Part shown: piece by piece, positions 42,071 to 51,254 of the stretch
How positions within the stretch are numbered: position 1 is the first letter of the stretch
How the letters are laid out: each line of letters opens with the position of its first letter
Assembly: GCF_003851045.1 (NCBI RefSeq)
Contig: NZ_BFBX01000133.1
Span: forward strand, 35,582 to 98,756
Reading direction: 5' to 3'
DNA from: Paenibacillus sp. 598K
GTDB lineage: Bacteria > Bacillota > Bacilli > Paenibacillales > Paenibacillaceae
Length of the DNA: 63,175 bases
Position numbers and translations under genes: made by a program
Notes under the pieces: generated by a model
What the model saw: only the letters and a program-made list of their open reading frames with translations
The model's database searches: none
Told to the model about the DNA's origin: nothing

Positions 42071-43726
42071 TTGCAACGGAAAAAAAAGTTTTTGGCATTG
42101 CTATTGGTCGTTTCGTTGGTGTTCATCGCAGCATGTAGCAAGGGGAATACAGAAGAAAACAAACCGCAGCCGAACAACGGACCGACGACAGAGGGGGATA
42201 AGCCAAGCGCTCCAGTCGAGCTGACGATGTTCCGGGATGTGTCGGGAGATATCAAATTCAAGCCAGGCGAGTCGATGGATAACAACCTGATCTACGATGC
42301 CATCGAAAAAGATCTGAACATTCGTCTGAAAAACATTTGGGTGGCCGATGCCGCACAATATCAGCAAAAACTGCAAATGAGCATTTCCGCCAATGACATC
42401 GCCGATCTGATGCAGATTTCCTTGATGCAGATGCAGCAATTGATTGAAGCCGACATGATTATGGATTTGACCGACGTCTTCGAACAATACGCTACTCCAG
42501 AGACGAAGGCTTATATGACCGGAGACGGCGGCAAGCAAATGGATTCTGCCAAGGTTAACGGTAGGTTAATGGCGATTCCGTCGACGGGCAGCCCTTACGG
42601 TTCGTCCACTCAGATCTGGATCAGAAGAGATTGGCTGAAGCAGCTCGGCCTTCCGGAACCGAAGACGATGGACGATGTGCTTGCGATTGCCAGAGCCTTC
42701 GCCGCCAAGGACCCGGGAGGAACAGGCAAAAACTATGCTTTCCCGTTGACTAGAGACTTCCTGAACGACGGTACCTTCGATATTAAAGGATTCTTCAATG
42801 GCTATCATGCTTATCCGGGCCAATGGGTGAAGGATGAGAATGGAAGCCTGGTCTATGGCAGCATCCAGCCACAGGTGAAGGTTGCGCTGCAGGAGCTTCA
42901 AAATCTGTACAAGGAAGGTCTGCTCGACACCGAATTTGCTGTAAAAGACGTGGCAAAGGTGAATGAATTGCTCGCCTCCAACCAAATCGGTATCGCCTAC
43001 GGCCCGTTTTGGCTAAGCTATTACCCGCTCTTCGACAACGCTGTAAAGGACGGCAAGCTTGTACAGGATTGGTGGCCGTACCCGATCGTGTCGCATGATG
43101 CCGAGCCGGCATTATCGCAGATCGAGCTGGGCGTGGGCAGCTACTATGTCGTATCCAAGTCGGCCAAGCATCCCGAAGCCGTCATTCAATTGTTGAACAA
43201 ATGGGTGCAAGCGTACAACGATCCGCAAGAGGGGGATGAGGTATACCTCTATCGGAGCGAGGATTCCTCGAACTACTGGAAGATCAACCCGATCCGCGTC
43301 AACTCGCAGACCGAGACGTTGATGCTGGGACAATGGGTCCCGGAGGCCGTAGAGGCGAAGGACGGCTCCAAGCTGACAGGTCTGGAGGCCCCGGACCGGT
43401 ACAACAAAATTATGAAATACCTGGATGGAGATGCGAAGGAATGGGCGGAGTATCCGCTGTCCGGTCCAGACGGAGCCCTCTCGATTATGTACGACTACTT
43501 CGAGCAGGATCGTTACAAATTCAACGAATTCTTTGGCGCGCCAGGCCCGGCTATGACAGAGAAGCTTGCGGTGCTGACCGACAAAATCAATGAAGTGTTT
43601 ACCAAAATCGTGATGAACCAGATACCGATTGAGGAGTTTGACAAGCTGGTAGAGCAATTTGACAATTTGGGCGGCAAGCAAATTACAGAAGAAGTCAATA
43701 CCTGGTACCAAAGCACGGCCAACTGA
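42071..43726 (+). CDS. ABC transporter substrate-binding lipoprotein (LplA-like)
   Basis: The 551-residue product starts at TTG, after AAGGGGG. The lipobox is FIAACS (Cys ~22). The mature protein is a large family 1 binding fold typical of the LplA/YtcQ group found with LplB/YtcP permeases in Paenibacillus: VELTMFRDVSG near the start, IWIRRDWLKQLGLPEPKTMDDVLAIARAF, and a C-terminal EFDKLVEQFDNLGG. Such proteins bind large or branched oligosaccharides. A hairpin separates it from the permease genes. Confidence 0.93.
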   Translation: MQRKKKFLALLLVVSLVFIAACSKGNTEENKPQPNNGPTTEGDKPSAPVELTMFRDVSGDIKFKPGESMDNNLIYDAIEKDLNIRLKNIWVADAAQYQQKLQMSISANDIADLMQISLMQMQQLIEADMIMDLTDVFEQYATPETKAYMTGDGGKQMDSAKVNGRLMAIPSTGSPYGSSTQIWIRRDWLKQLGLPEPKTMDDVLAIARAFAAKDPGGTGKNYAFPLTRDFLNDGTFDIKGFFNGYHAYPGQWVKDENGSLVYGSIQPQVKVALQELQNLYKEGLLDTEFAVKDVAKVNELLASNQIGIAYGPFWLSYYPLFDNAVKDGKLVQDWWPYPIVSHDAEPALSQIELGVGSYYVVSKSAKHPEAVIQLLNKWVQAYNDPQEGDEVYLYRSEDSSNYWKINPIRVNSQTETLMLGQWVPEAVEAKDGSKLTGLEAPDRYNKIMKYLDGDAKEWAEYPLSGPDGALSIMYDYFEQDRYKFNEFFGAPGPAMTEKLAVLTDKINEVFTKIVMNQIPIEEFDKLVEQFDNLGGKQITEEVNTWYQSTAN

Positions 43727-43739
43727 GGTTGAAGAAATT

Positions 43740-43775
43740 GGAGGGGGAAGGCTCAACTGGCTCTTCCTCCTTTTT
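43740..43775 (+). terminator. Intra-operon hairpin with T tract
   Basis: GGAGG-(GG)-GAAG pairs with CTTCCTCC (43763-43770), with two bulged bases, followed by TTTTT. The permease ribosome binding site AGAAGGAGA comes directly after. It probably attenuates expression from binding protein to permeases. Confidence 0.65.
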
Positions 43776-43789
43776 AGAAGGAGAACGCT

Positions 43790-44692
43790 ATGCAGATGAT
43801 CAAGAGATTTCGCAGAGAGTGGGCGCTTCATCTGCTGTTAGTGCCAGGTGTGCTGGCAGCTTTCATATTCAGTTATGTTCCCATGGCCGGCATCGTTATT
43901 GCCTTCCAGAAGTACATCCCGAACAAAGGAATTTTTCATTCGCCATGGGTGGGCTGGGATAACTTTAAGTTTATGTTTCAATACCCGGACATCGGTCAGA
44001 TTATGTACAACACGATTTTTATTGCCGTCATGAAAATTATCGCCGGGCTGCTCGTGCCGATTACCATCTCCCTGTTGTTGAATGAGATCCGCAGGGAAAC
44101 GTTCAAACGGTTTGTGCAGACGATGATCTATTTGCCCCATTTCTTGTCCTGGGTCTTGCTCGGAGGCATACTGATTGATTTGCTATCCCCCTCGCAAGGC
44201 ATTATTAATCAAATGCTGGGCTGGGTGGGGATCAAACCGATTTTCTTTTTGGGCAGCAATACCTGGTTCCCTTATACCTTGGTTTTATCCGACGTATGGA
44301 AGGAATTTGGCTTTAGTACGATTGTCTATTTGGCGGCTCTGACCAGCATCAATCCGTCCCTGTACGAGGCGGCCGAGATGGATGGAGCCAATCGCTGGAG
44401 GCAGACCTGGCATATTACCTTGCCCGGGATGCTGCCGATTATCGTGCTATTGTCGACACTAAGTATTGGAAATATCCTCAATGCGGGATTCGAGCAGATA
44501 TTTAATCTATACAGTCCGATCGTATACGAGAGCGGAGATATTATCGATACCTTCGTGTATCGCCTAACCTTCGAGAAGGTTCAGTACGGATTGGCGACTG
44601 CTGTAGGTCTGCTTAAATCGATCGTCGCTTTAATTCTCATTTCCGTATCCTATACGCTTGCCTATCGGTTTGCCGGCTATCGAATATTTTGA
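43790..44692 (+). CDS. ABC transporter permease (LplB-like)
   Basis: The 300-residue permease has six hydrophobic segments. The start is HLLLVPGVLAAFIFSYVPMAGIVIAFQKY, the central block is MIYLPHFLSWVLLGGI, and the EAA loop is LYEAAEMDGANRWRQTWHITLPGML. These are hallmarks of the LplB/YteP subgroup of carbohydrate permeases. It pairs with the next gene. Confidence 0.94.
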   Translation: MQMIKRFRREWALHLLLVPGVLAAFIFSYVPMAGIVIAFQKYIPNKGIFHSPWVGWDNFKFMFQYPDIGQIMYNTIFIAVMKIIAGLLVPITISLLLNEIRRETFKRFVQTMIYLPHFLSWVLLGGILIDLLSPSQGIINQMLGWVGIKPIFFLGSNTWFPYTLVLSDVWKEFGFSTIVYLAALTSINPSLYEAAEMDGANRWRQTWHITLPGMLPIIVLLSTLSIGNILNAGFEQIFNLYSPIVYESGDIIDTFVYRLTFEKVQYGLATAVGLLKSIVALILISVSYTLAYRFAGYRIF

Positions 44693-44709
44693 TCAAGGAG
44701 ATTACAACC

Positions 44710-45594
44710 ATGCGCATACAATTGTCAGTTGGCAGAAAAGTTTTTCTAGTGGTCAATTATATCTTCTTGGCCCTTTTGTCCATCCTGTGCCTGTCCCCGC
44801 TGATTCATATGTTCGCCTTGTCTTTAAGCTCAGCTTCGGCGGCGGCTGCGGGGACGGTCGGATTGTGGCCCGTAGAGATCACATTGGCGGCTTATAAAAA
44901 TATTGTTGCCAAACCAGAATATGCGCGAGCCTTTTTTATATCCGTTCAGCGCTTGGTGCTCGGGACGACGGTTAGCTTGGTGCTTACGATTATAACGGCT
45001 TACCCGCTTGCCAAGGAAGTGAAGGCGTTTCAGTTTCGCACCGTATATGCCTGGTATTTTGTGTTTACCATTCTGTTTGGCGGCGGCTTGGTCCCTTGGT
45101 ACATGACGATTCGCCAACTGGGCTTGATCGATTCCATCTGGGCGCTGGTGCTGCCAGGCGCACTTGCCGTATTTAACATTATTTTGCTGTTGAATTTTTA
45201 CCGCGGCTTGCCCAAGGAGCTGGACGAGTCGGCGAGAATGGACGGGGCGGGCCACTTTCGGACATTATGGAGCATTGTCGTCCCGCTCTCCAAGCCAGCC
45301 CTGGCTACGGTCGGCTTGTTCACGATGGTAGGGCACTGGAACAGTTGGTTCGACGGATTGATATTGATGAATCGGTCGGAAAACTATCCCTTGCAAACCT
45401 TTTTGCAAACAATCGTCATTCAGCGGGATGTACGGTTTATGAACCCGGAAGACATGGAGCTGATGCGCCTCATTTCGGATCGTACCAACTCAGCGGCGCA
45501 GATTTTTATCGCTTCGTTGCCGATTCTGATGGTCTATCCGTTCTTGCAGCGTTTCTTTATCAAAGGCATCGTTCTGGGGAGCGTCAAAGAATAA
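44710..45594 (+). CDS. ABC transporter permease (YtcP/LplC-like)
   Basis: The 294-residue permease has six membrane segments, ILFGGGLVPWYMTIRQLGLIDSIWALVLPGAL, the EAA loop ELDESARMDGAGHFRTLWSIVVPL and the ending PFLQRFFIKGIVLGSVKE usual for this group. ATG at 44710 follows AAGGAG by nine bases; an in-frame TTG at 44689 overlaps the upstream stop. No ATPase gene is present, so a shared MsmX-like ATPase is expected. Confidence 0.94.
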   Translation: MRIQLSVGRKVFLVVNYIFLALLSILCLSPLIHMFALSLSSASAAAAGTVGLWPVEITLAAYKNIVAKPEYARAFFISVQRLVLGTTVSLVLTIITAYPLAKEVKAFQFRTVYAWYFVFTILFGGGLVPWYMTIRQLGLIDSIWALVLPGALAVFNIILLLNFYRGLPKELDESARMDGAGHFRTLWSIVVPLSKPALATVGLFTMVGHWNSWFDGLILMNRSENYPLQTFLQTIVIQRDVRFMNPEDMELMRLISDRTNSAAQIFIASLPILMVYPFLQRFFIKGIVLGSVKE

Positions 45595-45734
45595 CAGCTC
45601 GACGACGCGAATTTTGGTTGTCTTCCCCTATATAACCCGAGGTATGATAGGAATACTTAGTAGAAAGAACCCGAAATAATCAAACGATGAGGCGTGGAGA
45701 GGAGAGGGAGGCTGGAGAAATGGAATGTTCGCCT

Positions 45735-45790
45735 TTGTCCCCGGATTTCAACAGCATCTGCTGTTAGATAATCAAGAAATCCGGGGACAA
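45735..45790. repeat. Nested inverted repeat (stem within a stem)
   Basis: TTGTCCCCGGATTTC (45735-45749) pairs perfectly with GAAATCCGGGGACAA (45776-45790), and inside it AACAGCA-TC-TGCTGTT (45750-45765) forms a second perfect hairpin. Ten unpaired bases remain. It lies between the permease and kinase genes without a T tract on either strand, so it is more like a structured repeat than a terminator. Confidence 0.75.
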
Positions 45791-45795
45791 CAGCG

Positions 45796-45856
45796 ATCGG
45801 AAGCCCCCTCTCCTCGTAACGCAGATCGGGACGTTATTTCAGAAGCGATCTACTAG
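45796..45856. repeat. Dispersed 60-bp repeat, copy B
   Basis: Second copy of the element at 16426-16484, in the same orientation, starting ATCGGAAGCCCCCT and ending CTACTAG. It directly follows the nested inverted repeat and ends 29 bases before the kinase start codon. Copy A lacks the hairpin neighbour. Confidence 0.75.
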
Positions 45857-45885
45857 ATGCCTAAGCAGACCGAGGGGGAACCACC

Positions 45886-47613
45886 ATGAGCTTGCTGGCT
45901 CGCCTGATCATTACCTTTGTGGCCGTCTTGATGCCGCTGTATGTCCTGACCTTGGTCATTAACGACAAGGGCGCGCAAAGCATTCGAAAAGAAATCTCGC
46001 AGTCGATTAATGGACGCAATACCTTCTACCTGAGCATGCTCGAGAACGAGATCGAACGGGTCAAGCGCATGCTGCCGGAATATGTAGCCGACAACGATCT
46101 GCAGGCGTTAAGCACCACCGGTCATAAAATTAGCGATTATGAGAAGGTTGCGCTCATCAAGGCGATTCAAAAACGCATGAGCCTCATCAAGTACAACAGC
46201 ATGTATATCAACGAGGTGCGGGTATATGTGCCATTGCTTGATCGTACGCTGTTAAGCTCCAGCTTCGACACGCGCATAGATCGGGAGGAGATGGAGGCGC
46301 TCAAGGCGGGAAGCTACGCGCAAGAGAGCCCGCTTATCTACTGGCAGGATCGAATGTTTATCGGCATGCAATTTCCTCCTATCGCAGACCGCGAGCCGTT
46401 GTTTGTTGTCGCCGTGGAAATCTCGGTCCAGAAATTGATGCAGGCGTTAGGGGAGCAGGTCAGTATCTCGCATGGGAAAGCACTCCTGGTGAATCTGAAT
46501 CGTAACTGGAGCGTATCGAGCGAATCGGCCCAAGCGATCATGCCTGTATTGCGAGCCTACCTGGCAGAGCATGCGGACGAGGGGGTCGTCGACGGTAATA
46601 CGACGCTAACGGTCGATGGCGCTCCCCATCTGGTCTACTACAAGTATTCGGAGCAGCTCGATACGTATCTGGTCAGCTATGTGCCCGAAAGCTATATTAC
46701 GGACCCGATCCGCAAGTATCAATACTGGATTATGACCGTATCCGTGCTCTCGGGATTCATTATCCTCTTCTTCTCCCTGTCGATCTATCGGATGATCCAT
46801 CAGCCGATGAAGAGACTCATCATGGGATTCAAGCGCATGAGAGCAGGCGAGATCGAGCCGATCCCGCACCCGCCGCGACAAGGCGAATTCGGTTATTTGT
46901 ACCAGGCTTACAATGAGACCGCGCTCCATCTGAAGCTGCTGATTCAGGAAAACTATGAGCAAAAGATTTATAGCCAGCGATCGGAGCTGAAACGATTGCA
47001 ATCGCAAATTAACCCGCATTTTTTGTACAACTGCTTCTTCGTGCTGTGCCGGCTGATCAAGTCCGAGGATCTGGAGCTGTCGTACCGCTTTTGCCGCTAC
47101 TTGGGCGATTACTTCCAGTTCATCACTCGCGACGATTCCGACCAGGTGCCGTTGGAGGTGGAGATCAAGCATGCGCGAACCTATGTGGAGCTGCAGAAGG
47201 TATGTTACGGGGAACGTATCCAGATTCGCTTCGATCTGCTGGACGCTGCATACGCCAAGCAGTTGGTACCGCGCCTGATCCTGCAGCCGATCGTCGAGAA
47301 TGTGTACAAGCATGCCGCGACGGCGATGGTCCATGGGGGAGAGCTGGCGATCCGCTTCGATTACTCCGGCCAGGATCTGGCGATTGTCGTGGAGGACAGC
47401 GGCACGTCATTGATGGATGCGCAGCTGCTGCAGTTGAACCGGCGGTTGGCGGCCTCCGGACAAGGTATCGAGGATACGACAGGGATGATCAATGTTCACC
47501 GGCGCATTCAGATTATGTACGGTCCGCAATACGGACTATTTCTGTCGAGATCGGAGCTGGGCGGCTTGAAGGTCATGGTGCGCCTGGCGCTGGATACGGG
47601 AGGTGAGGACTGA
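45886..47613 (+). CDS. Sensor histidine kinase (YesM-type)
   Basis: The 575-residue kinase has a first membrane helix (~6-24), a large extracellular sensor region (~25-283), a second helix (~285-305), a HAMP linker (MKRLIMGFKRMRAGEIEPIP), and a His_kinase domain with QINPHFLYNCFFVL, phosphoacceptor His378. An ATPase domain follows with LILQPIVENVYKHA. This is the YesM/LytS-like class that works with YesN regulators on carbohydrate operons. A GGGGG ribosome binding site precedes the ATG. Its stop overlaps the regulator start. Confidence 0.94.
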   Translation: MSLLARLIITFVAVLMPLYVLTLVINDKGAQSIRKEISQSINGRNTFYLSMLENEIERVKRMLPEYVADNDLQALSTTGHKISDYEKVALIKAIQKRMSLIKYNSMYINEVRVYVPLLDRTLLSSSFDTRIDREEMEALKAGSYAQESPLIYWQDRMFIGMQFPPIADREPLFVVAVEISVQKLMQALGEQVSISHGKALLVNLNRNWSVSSESAQAIMPVLRAYLAEHADEGVVDGNTTLTVDGAPHLVYYKYSEQLDTYLVSYVPESYITDPIRKYQYWIMTVSVLSGFIILFFSLSIYRMIHQPMKRLIMGFKRMRAGEIEPIPHPPRQGEFGYLYQAYNETALHLKLLIQENYEQKIYSQRSELKRLQSQINPHFLYNCFFVLCRLIKSEDLELSYRFCRYLGDYFQFITRDDSDQVPLEVEIKHARTYVELQKVCYGERIQIRFDLLDAAYAKQLVPRLILQPIVENVYKHAATAMVHGGELAIRFDYSGQDLAIVVEDSGTSLMDAQLLQLNRRLAASGQGIEDTTGMINVHRRIQIMYGPQYGLFLSRSELGGLKVMVRLALDTGGED

Positions 47614-49280
47614 TGTATCGCTTGCTTATTGTCGATGATCTGCCGATTATTACCGATGGTCTGGTCGAGCTGTTCGAGAAGCAGGCGGACATGGCTCTCG
47701 AGGTGTACAAAGCGTATTCGGGCATCGAAGCGCTGGAGCTGCTGGGCCGGCATCGCATCGATATCGTCATGACGGATATTCTGATGCCGGGCATGGACGG
47801 GATCGAGCTGCTGCGGCAGATTCGCGCCAGTTGGCCGGGCTGCAAGGTTATCATGTTGACGAGCCATAGCGACTTCAAATATGTCCAGGACGCCATGTCG
47901 CTAGGCGGACTGGGATATATCTTGAAGACTGAGGATGACGATACGATCCTCCAGGCTGTACGCAAGGCTTGCGAGGCGCTCGACAAGGAGCATGGCGCGC
48001 GGCAATTGATCGACAAGGCCCAGGAGCATATGCGGATGGCCTTGCCCGCCTTGCAGCAGGAGTATCTGTGGTTCCTGCTGCAGGGCAAGAAGGTCGGGCA
48101 AGCGGTATTGCGCGAGCACTTCGCCCATATCCAGCTTCCCTTCGATGCAGAGCTGCCTGTCATGCTGCTCATCTGCCGGGTGGACGATTGGAACGAGGTG
48201 ACGACAGCGCCGGACAAAGCCTTGCTCGTCTACGCCGTACAAAATATTGCCGAGGAGTTCCTCGGCGAATCGATGCAGTTGATCTCCATCGTCTACGAGC
48301 AATCCCGTATGGTGTGGATCTTGCAGCCGCCGGGAGGAGAAGCGGATAGCTGGGAACGGTCCGTCTCTTATGTCAACGGACTGATGGAGATGATCCAATC
48401 CCGTTGCGAGCAGCTGCTGAAGCTCTCGATCTCCTTTGTGCTCGGCAGCCAGCCTGTCGACTGGAACGAGCTGGCAGATCGGTTCCATGCGCTCAAGTTC
48501 CTACTCGTGCGGGGAATCGGCGGCCAACGCGGCTCCTTGCTGACGGACCATCGGCCGGAGTCCGGCGAGCAGGCGCAGGGCAACAGCGAGGACGGCGGAG
48601 GGTATAGCGGCGGAGCATCCAATTACCAATTGCAAGCGAAGCTGCCGATGCTGATGAACAGTCTGGAGAACGGCAACGAAGCGGAATATTATCCCCTCTA
48701 TGCAGAGTTGACCGTTATTTTTACCGATGAGCAGGTGTCGCCGCTGCGCAAGCTGGAGCTTTACCATGCGCTATCCTTTCTCTTCCTGTCCTTCGTGAAC
48801 AAGTACAACCTGGAGCGGGAGCTGGCCGGGGAGATCGACTGGGGCAAGCTCGCTCACTTCGACGCGGAGGTTTCCTGGAGCGAGTGGAACGACTTTTTCC
48901 TGCAGGCGGCAGACCGCATCATGAGATGGACGCGCAACGAGCAGGAGCAGTCGACGCGGGATATTGTGGGCAAGATCCATGCTTTTATCGAACGCCATGT
49001 CGCGACGAATCTGTCCCTGGTTCAGATCGCGGACTTCCTGGACCTGAATCCCTCCTATCTTTCTCGGCTATACAAGCAGATTACAGGCAACGCCCTGTCA
49101 GACTATATCGTTGAATTTCGCGATCGCAAGGCCAAGGAGCTGCTGAAGAAAAGCAACCTGAAGGTATATGCGATTGCGGCCGAGCTGGGCTACAATTCCT
49201 CGCATGCGTTTATCCGCTTTTTCAAAAAACAGAACCGCATCACGCCGCAGGAGTACCGGGATCAATGGGGTACCCCCTAA
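47613..49280 (+). CDS. Response regulator, AraC-type output (YesN-type)
   Basis: The 555-residue regulator has an N-terminal receiver (LIVDDLPIITDG, phosphoacceptor Asp55 in IVMTDILMPGMDG, Thr/Lys switch residues MLTSH and LKTEDD), a long middle region (~130-445), and a C-terminal AraC helix-turn-helix. The last includes LSLVQIADFLDLNPSYLSRLYKQITGNALSDYI and AIAAELGYNSSHAFIRFFKK. The ATG overlaps the kinase stop codon. It should activate the surrounding sugar genes when its kinase senses the extracellular substrate. Confidence 0.94.
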   Translation: MYRLLIVDDLPIITDGLVELFEKQADMALEVYKAYSGIEALELLGRHRIDIVMTDILMPGMDGIELLRQIRASWPGCKVIMLTSHSDFKYVQDAMSLGGLGYILKTEDDDTILQAVRKACEALDKEHGARQLIDKAQEHMRMALPALQQEYLWFLLQGKKVGQAVLREHFAHIQLPFDAELPVMLLICRVDDWNEVTTAPDKALLVYAVQNIAEEFLGESMQLISIVYEQSRMVWILQPPGGEADSWERSVSYVNGLMEMIQSRCEQLLKLSISFVLGSQPVDWNELADRFHALKFLLVRGIGGQRGSLLTDHRPESGEQAQGNSEDGGGYSGGASNYQLQAKLPMLMNSLENGNEAEYYPLYAELTVIFTDEQVSPLRKLELYHALSFLFLSFVNKYNLERELAGEIDWGKLAHFDAEVSWSEWNDFFLQAADRIMRWTRNEQEQSTRDIVGKIHAFIERHVATNLSLVQIADFLDLNPSYLSRLYKQITGNALSDYIVEFRDRKAKELLKKSNLKVYAIAAELGYNSSHAFIRFFKKQNRITPQEYRDQWGTP

Positions 49281-49307
49281 AAGGCAAAACATGACCAGGA
49301 GGCGATC

Positions 49308-51254
49308 ATGACAACACGTATCGACCGAGAGGGAGGCGACGCAATTGCGTTATGGCTCCCGGACAGACAAGATGAGACGATCGGCTTCGCCGCTGCGGAG
49401 CTGAGCAGGTGTCTGGCAGCGATGACAGGATGTGCGATCGTACAGGTAGGCGCATCGGAGCGAGCAGAGGGGTCGCGATCAGGCATCGCGCTCTGCCTGC
49501 AGGAGGAGGGCGAGACCGGGGAACGGCCGGATGGCATTCGGATCGAGGTGGAGGATGACGGTACCGGGGTCATCGCCGGCACCAATCCGCGCAGCGTCCT
49601 GATCGCCGTCTACCGTTACCTGCATGCGCTCGGATGTCGTTGGGTTCGACCGGGCCGGACGGGGGAGCATCTGCCCCGCATCGCATGGCCGGCGGCCGCA
49701 GTCGCCATCCGGGAGGAGGCATCGCATCGCCATCGCGGCATCTGCCTAGAGGGGGCTGTCGGCATCGAGCATGTGCTGGATATGATCGACTGGATGCCCA
49801 AGCTAGGCTTGAACAGCTACTTCATCCAGTTCAAGGAGGCATTCACTTTTTTCGAGCGTTGGTACAAGGACATTGAAGTCTCGGATACGCTCGGCTTTAT
49901 GGAGCAGGCGGTAGCGGCAATCCGTAAGCGAGGGCTGCTCTATCATGCCGTCGGCCATGGCTGGACCTGCAACGCCTTGGGGTTGCCTGGACTGGGCTGG
50001 GAGAAGATCGAGTGGCAGGGGGAGTCGGACGCTGAGCTGGCTGCGCTGATCGCCGAGGTAGACGGCGAGCGCAAGCTGTGGAAGGGGGTGCCGCTCGATA
50101 CCGAGCTCTGCTACTCCAATGCAAAAGCGCGACAACGGATGATCGATGAAGCAACCGCCTATGCGTCTGCCCATTCGGAGATCGATTATCTGCATGTCTG
50201 GTTGTCGGACGGGATGAACAATCAATGCGAGTGCGAGCTCTGCACTGCAATGACGCCTTCAGACTGGTATGTGTTGCTGCTCAACGAGCTGGATGAGCGC
50301 CTGTCGGAGCTGGGCCTTGCGACGCGGATCGTATTTCTCATCTACCAGGAGCTGCTATGGCGTCCGCTTCAGGAGAAGCTTGCCCGCTCGGAGCGTTTTG
50401 TGCTCATGTTTGCTCCCATTACGCGCACCTATCGTCAATCGTTCGCAGAAGCGGGAGCAAGGTCCGAGCCGCCGCCCTTCGTCCGCAATCGCATCGAATT
50501 GCCGCGCACGATTGCCGAAAACCTCGCTTTTTTGGAGCCTTGGCAAGCCTCGTTCGCTGGCGACAGCTTCGATTTCGACTATCATCTGATGTGGGCGCAG
50601 CAGCGCGATCCCGGCCATATGAAGCTGGCGCGCATCCTGCATGCCGATATCCAGGCCTTATCGAGCCTTGGACTAAATGGCTATATGAGCTGTCAGGTAC
50701 AGCGCAACTGCTTCCCGAACGGGCTTGCCATGACGGTGATGGGGCGGACCTTATGGGATCGCGAAGTTGCCTTCGACACGCTGGCGGAGGACTATTATGC
50801 AGATGCGTACGGTAAATACGGAAATTATTGTCTGAATCTTCTGAATTTTGTATCCGAGCTATACGACAACATCAATCTGGAGGATGGACTGGGCGGCTCG
50901 CAGAGCAAGGCGGAGTATTACGCGAGCGTAACGGCCGAACTGGAGCGCTTCGAGCCCGTCATCGCCGAACATCTGACCGGTCTTCCCGAGGTGCAGGCCC
51001 GCTCCTGGCGTCAGTTGGAGCTTCACAGACAGCTATGGCTTGCGATGACGGATATTTTCCATCGCTATGATGCCGGAGAGACAGAGCAAGGTCATGCCGA
51101 TTGGCAGCGGCTGCAGCACTGGCTATGGGAGATCGAGTCGGAAGTGGCGGACGTGTTCGACGTATACAATTTTATTTTGGTCATCGGCTGGATACTGGAT
51201 CGACCAGGCCAGCCAATAACGAATGATGGGGAGGCCATTTCATGCGAAGACTGA
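49308..51254 (+). CDS. DUF4838-like glycosidase-related protein, intracellular
   Basis: The 648-residue protein lacks a signal peptide. Residues ~1-125 form an alpha/beta domain like that of GH67/GH20 N-termini: FAAAELSRCLAAMTG, GTGVIAGTNPRSVLIAVYRYLHALGCRWVRPG. A TIM-barrel-like DUF4838 region follows: RHRGICLEGAVGIEHVLDMIDWMPKLGLNSY, DYLHVWLSDGMNNQCECELC, RIVFLIYQELLW, FVLMFAPITRTYRQS. DUF4838 proteins are related to alpha-glucuronidases, but activity is mostly unproven. Its stop overlaps the start of the next gene by 13 bases. It is likely to act on the imported oligosaccharide. Confidence 0.8.
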   Translation: MTTRIDREGGDAIALWLPDRQDETIGFAAAELSRCLAAMTGCAIVQVGASERAEGSRSGIALCLQEEGETGERPDGIRIEVEDDGTGVIAGTNPRSVLIAVYRYLHALGCRWVRPGRTGEHLPRIAWPAAAVAIREEASHRHRGICLEGAVGIEHVLDMIDWMPKLGLNSYFIQFKEAFTFFERWYKDIEVSDTLGFMEQAVAAIRKRGLLYHAVGHGWTCNALGLPGLGWEKIEWQGESDAELAALIAEVDGERKLWKGVPLDTELCYSNAKARQRMIDEATAYASAHSEIDYLHVWLSDGMNNQCECELCTAMTPSDWYVLLLNELDERLSELGLATRIVFLIYQELLWRPLQEKLARSERFVLMFAPITRTYRQSFAEAGARSEPPPFVRNRIELPRTIAENLAFLEPWQASFAGDSFDFDYHLMWAQQRDPGHMKLARILHADIQALSSLGLNGYMSCQVQRNCFPNGLAMTVMGRTLWDREVAFDTLAEDYYADAYGKYGNYCLNLLNFVSELYDNINLEDGLGGSQSKAEYYASVTAELERFEPVIAEHLTGLPEVQARSWRQLELHRQLWLAMTDIFHRYDAGETEQGHADWQRLQHWLWEIESEVADVFDVYNFILVIGWILDRPGQPITNDGEAISCED

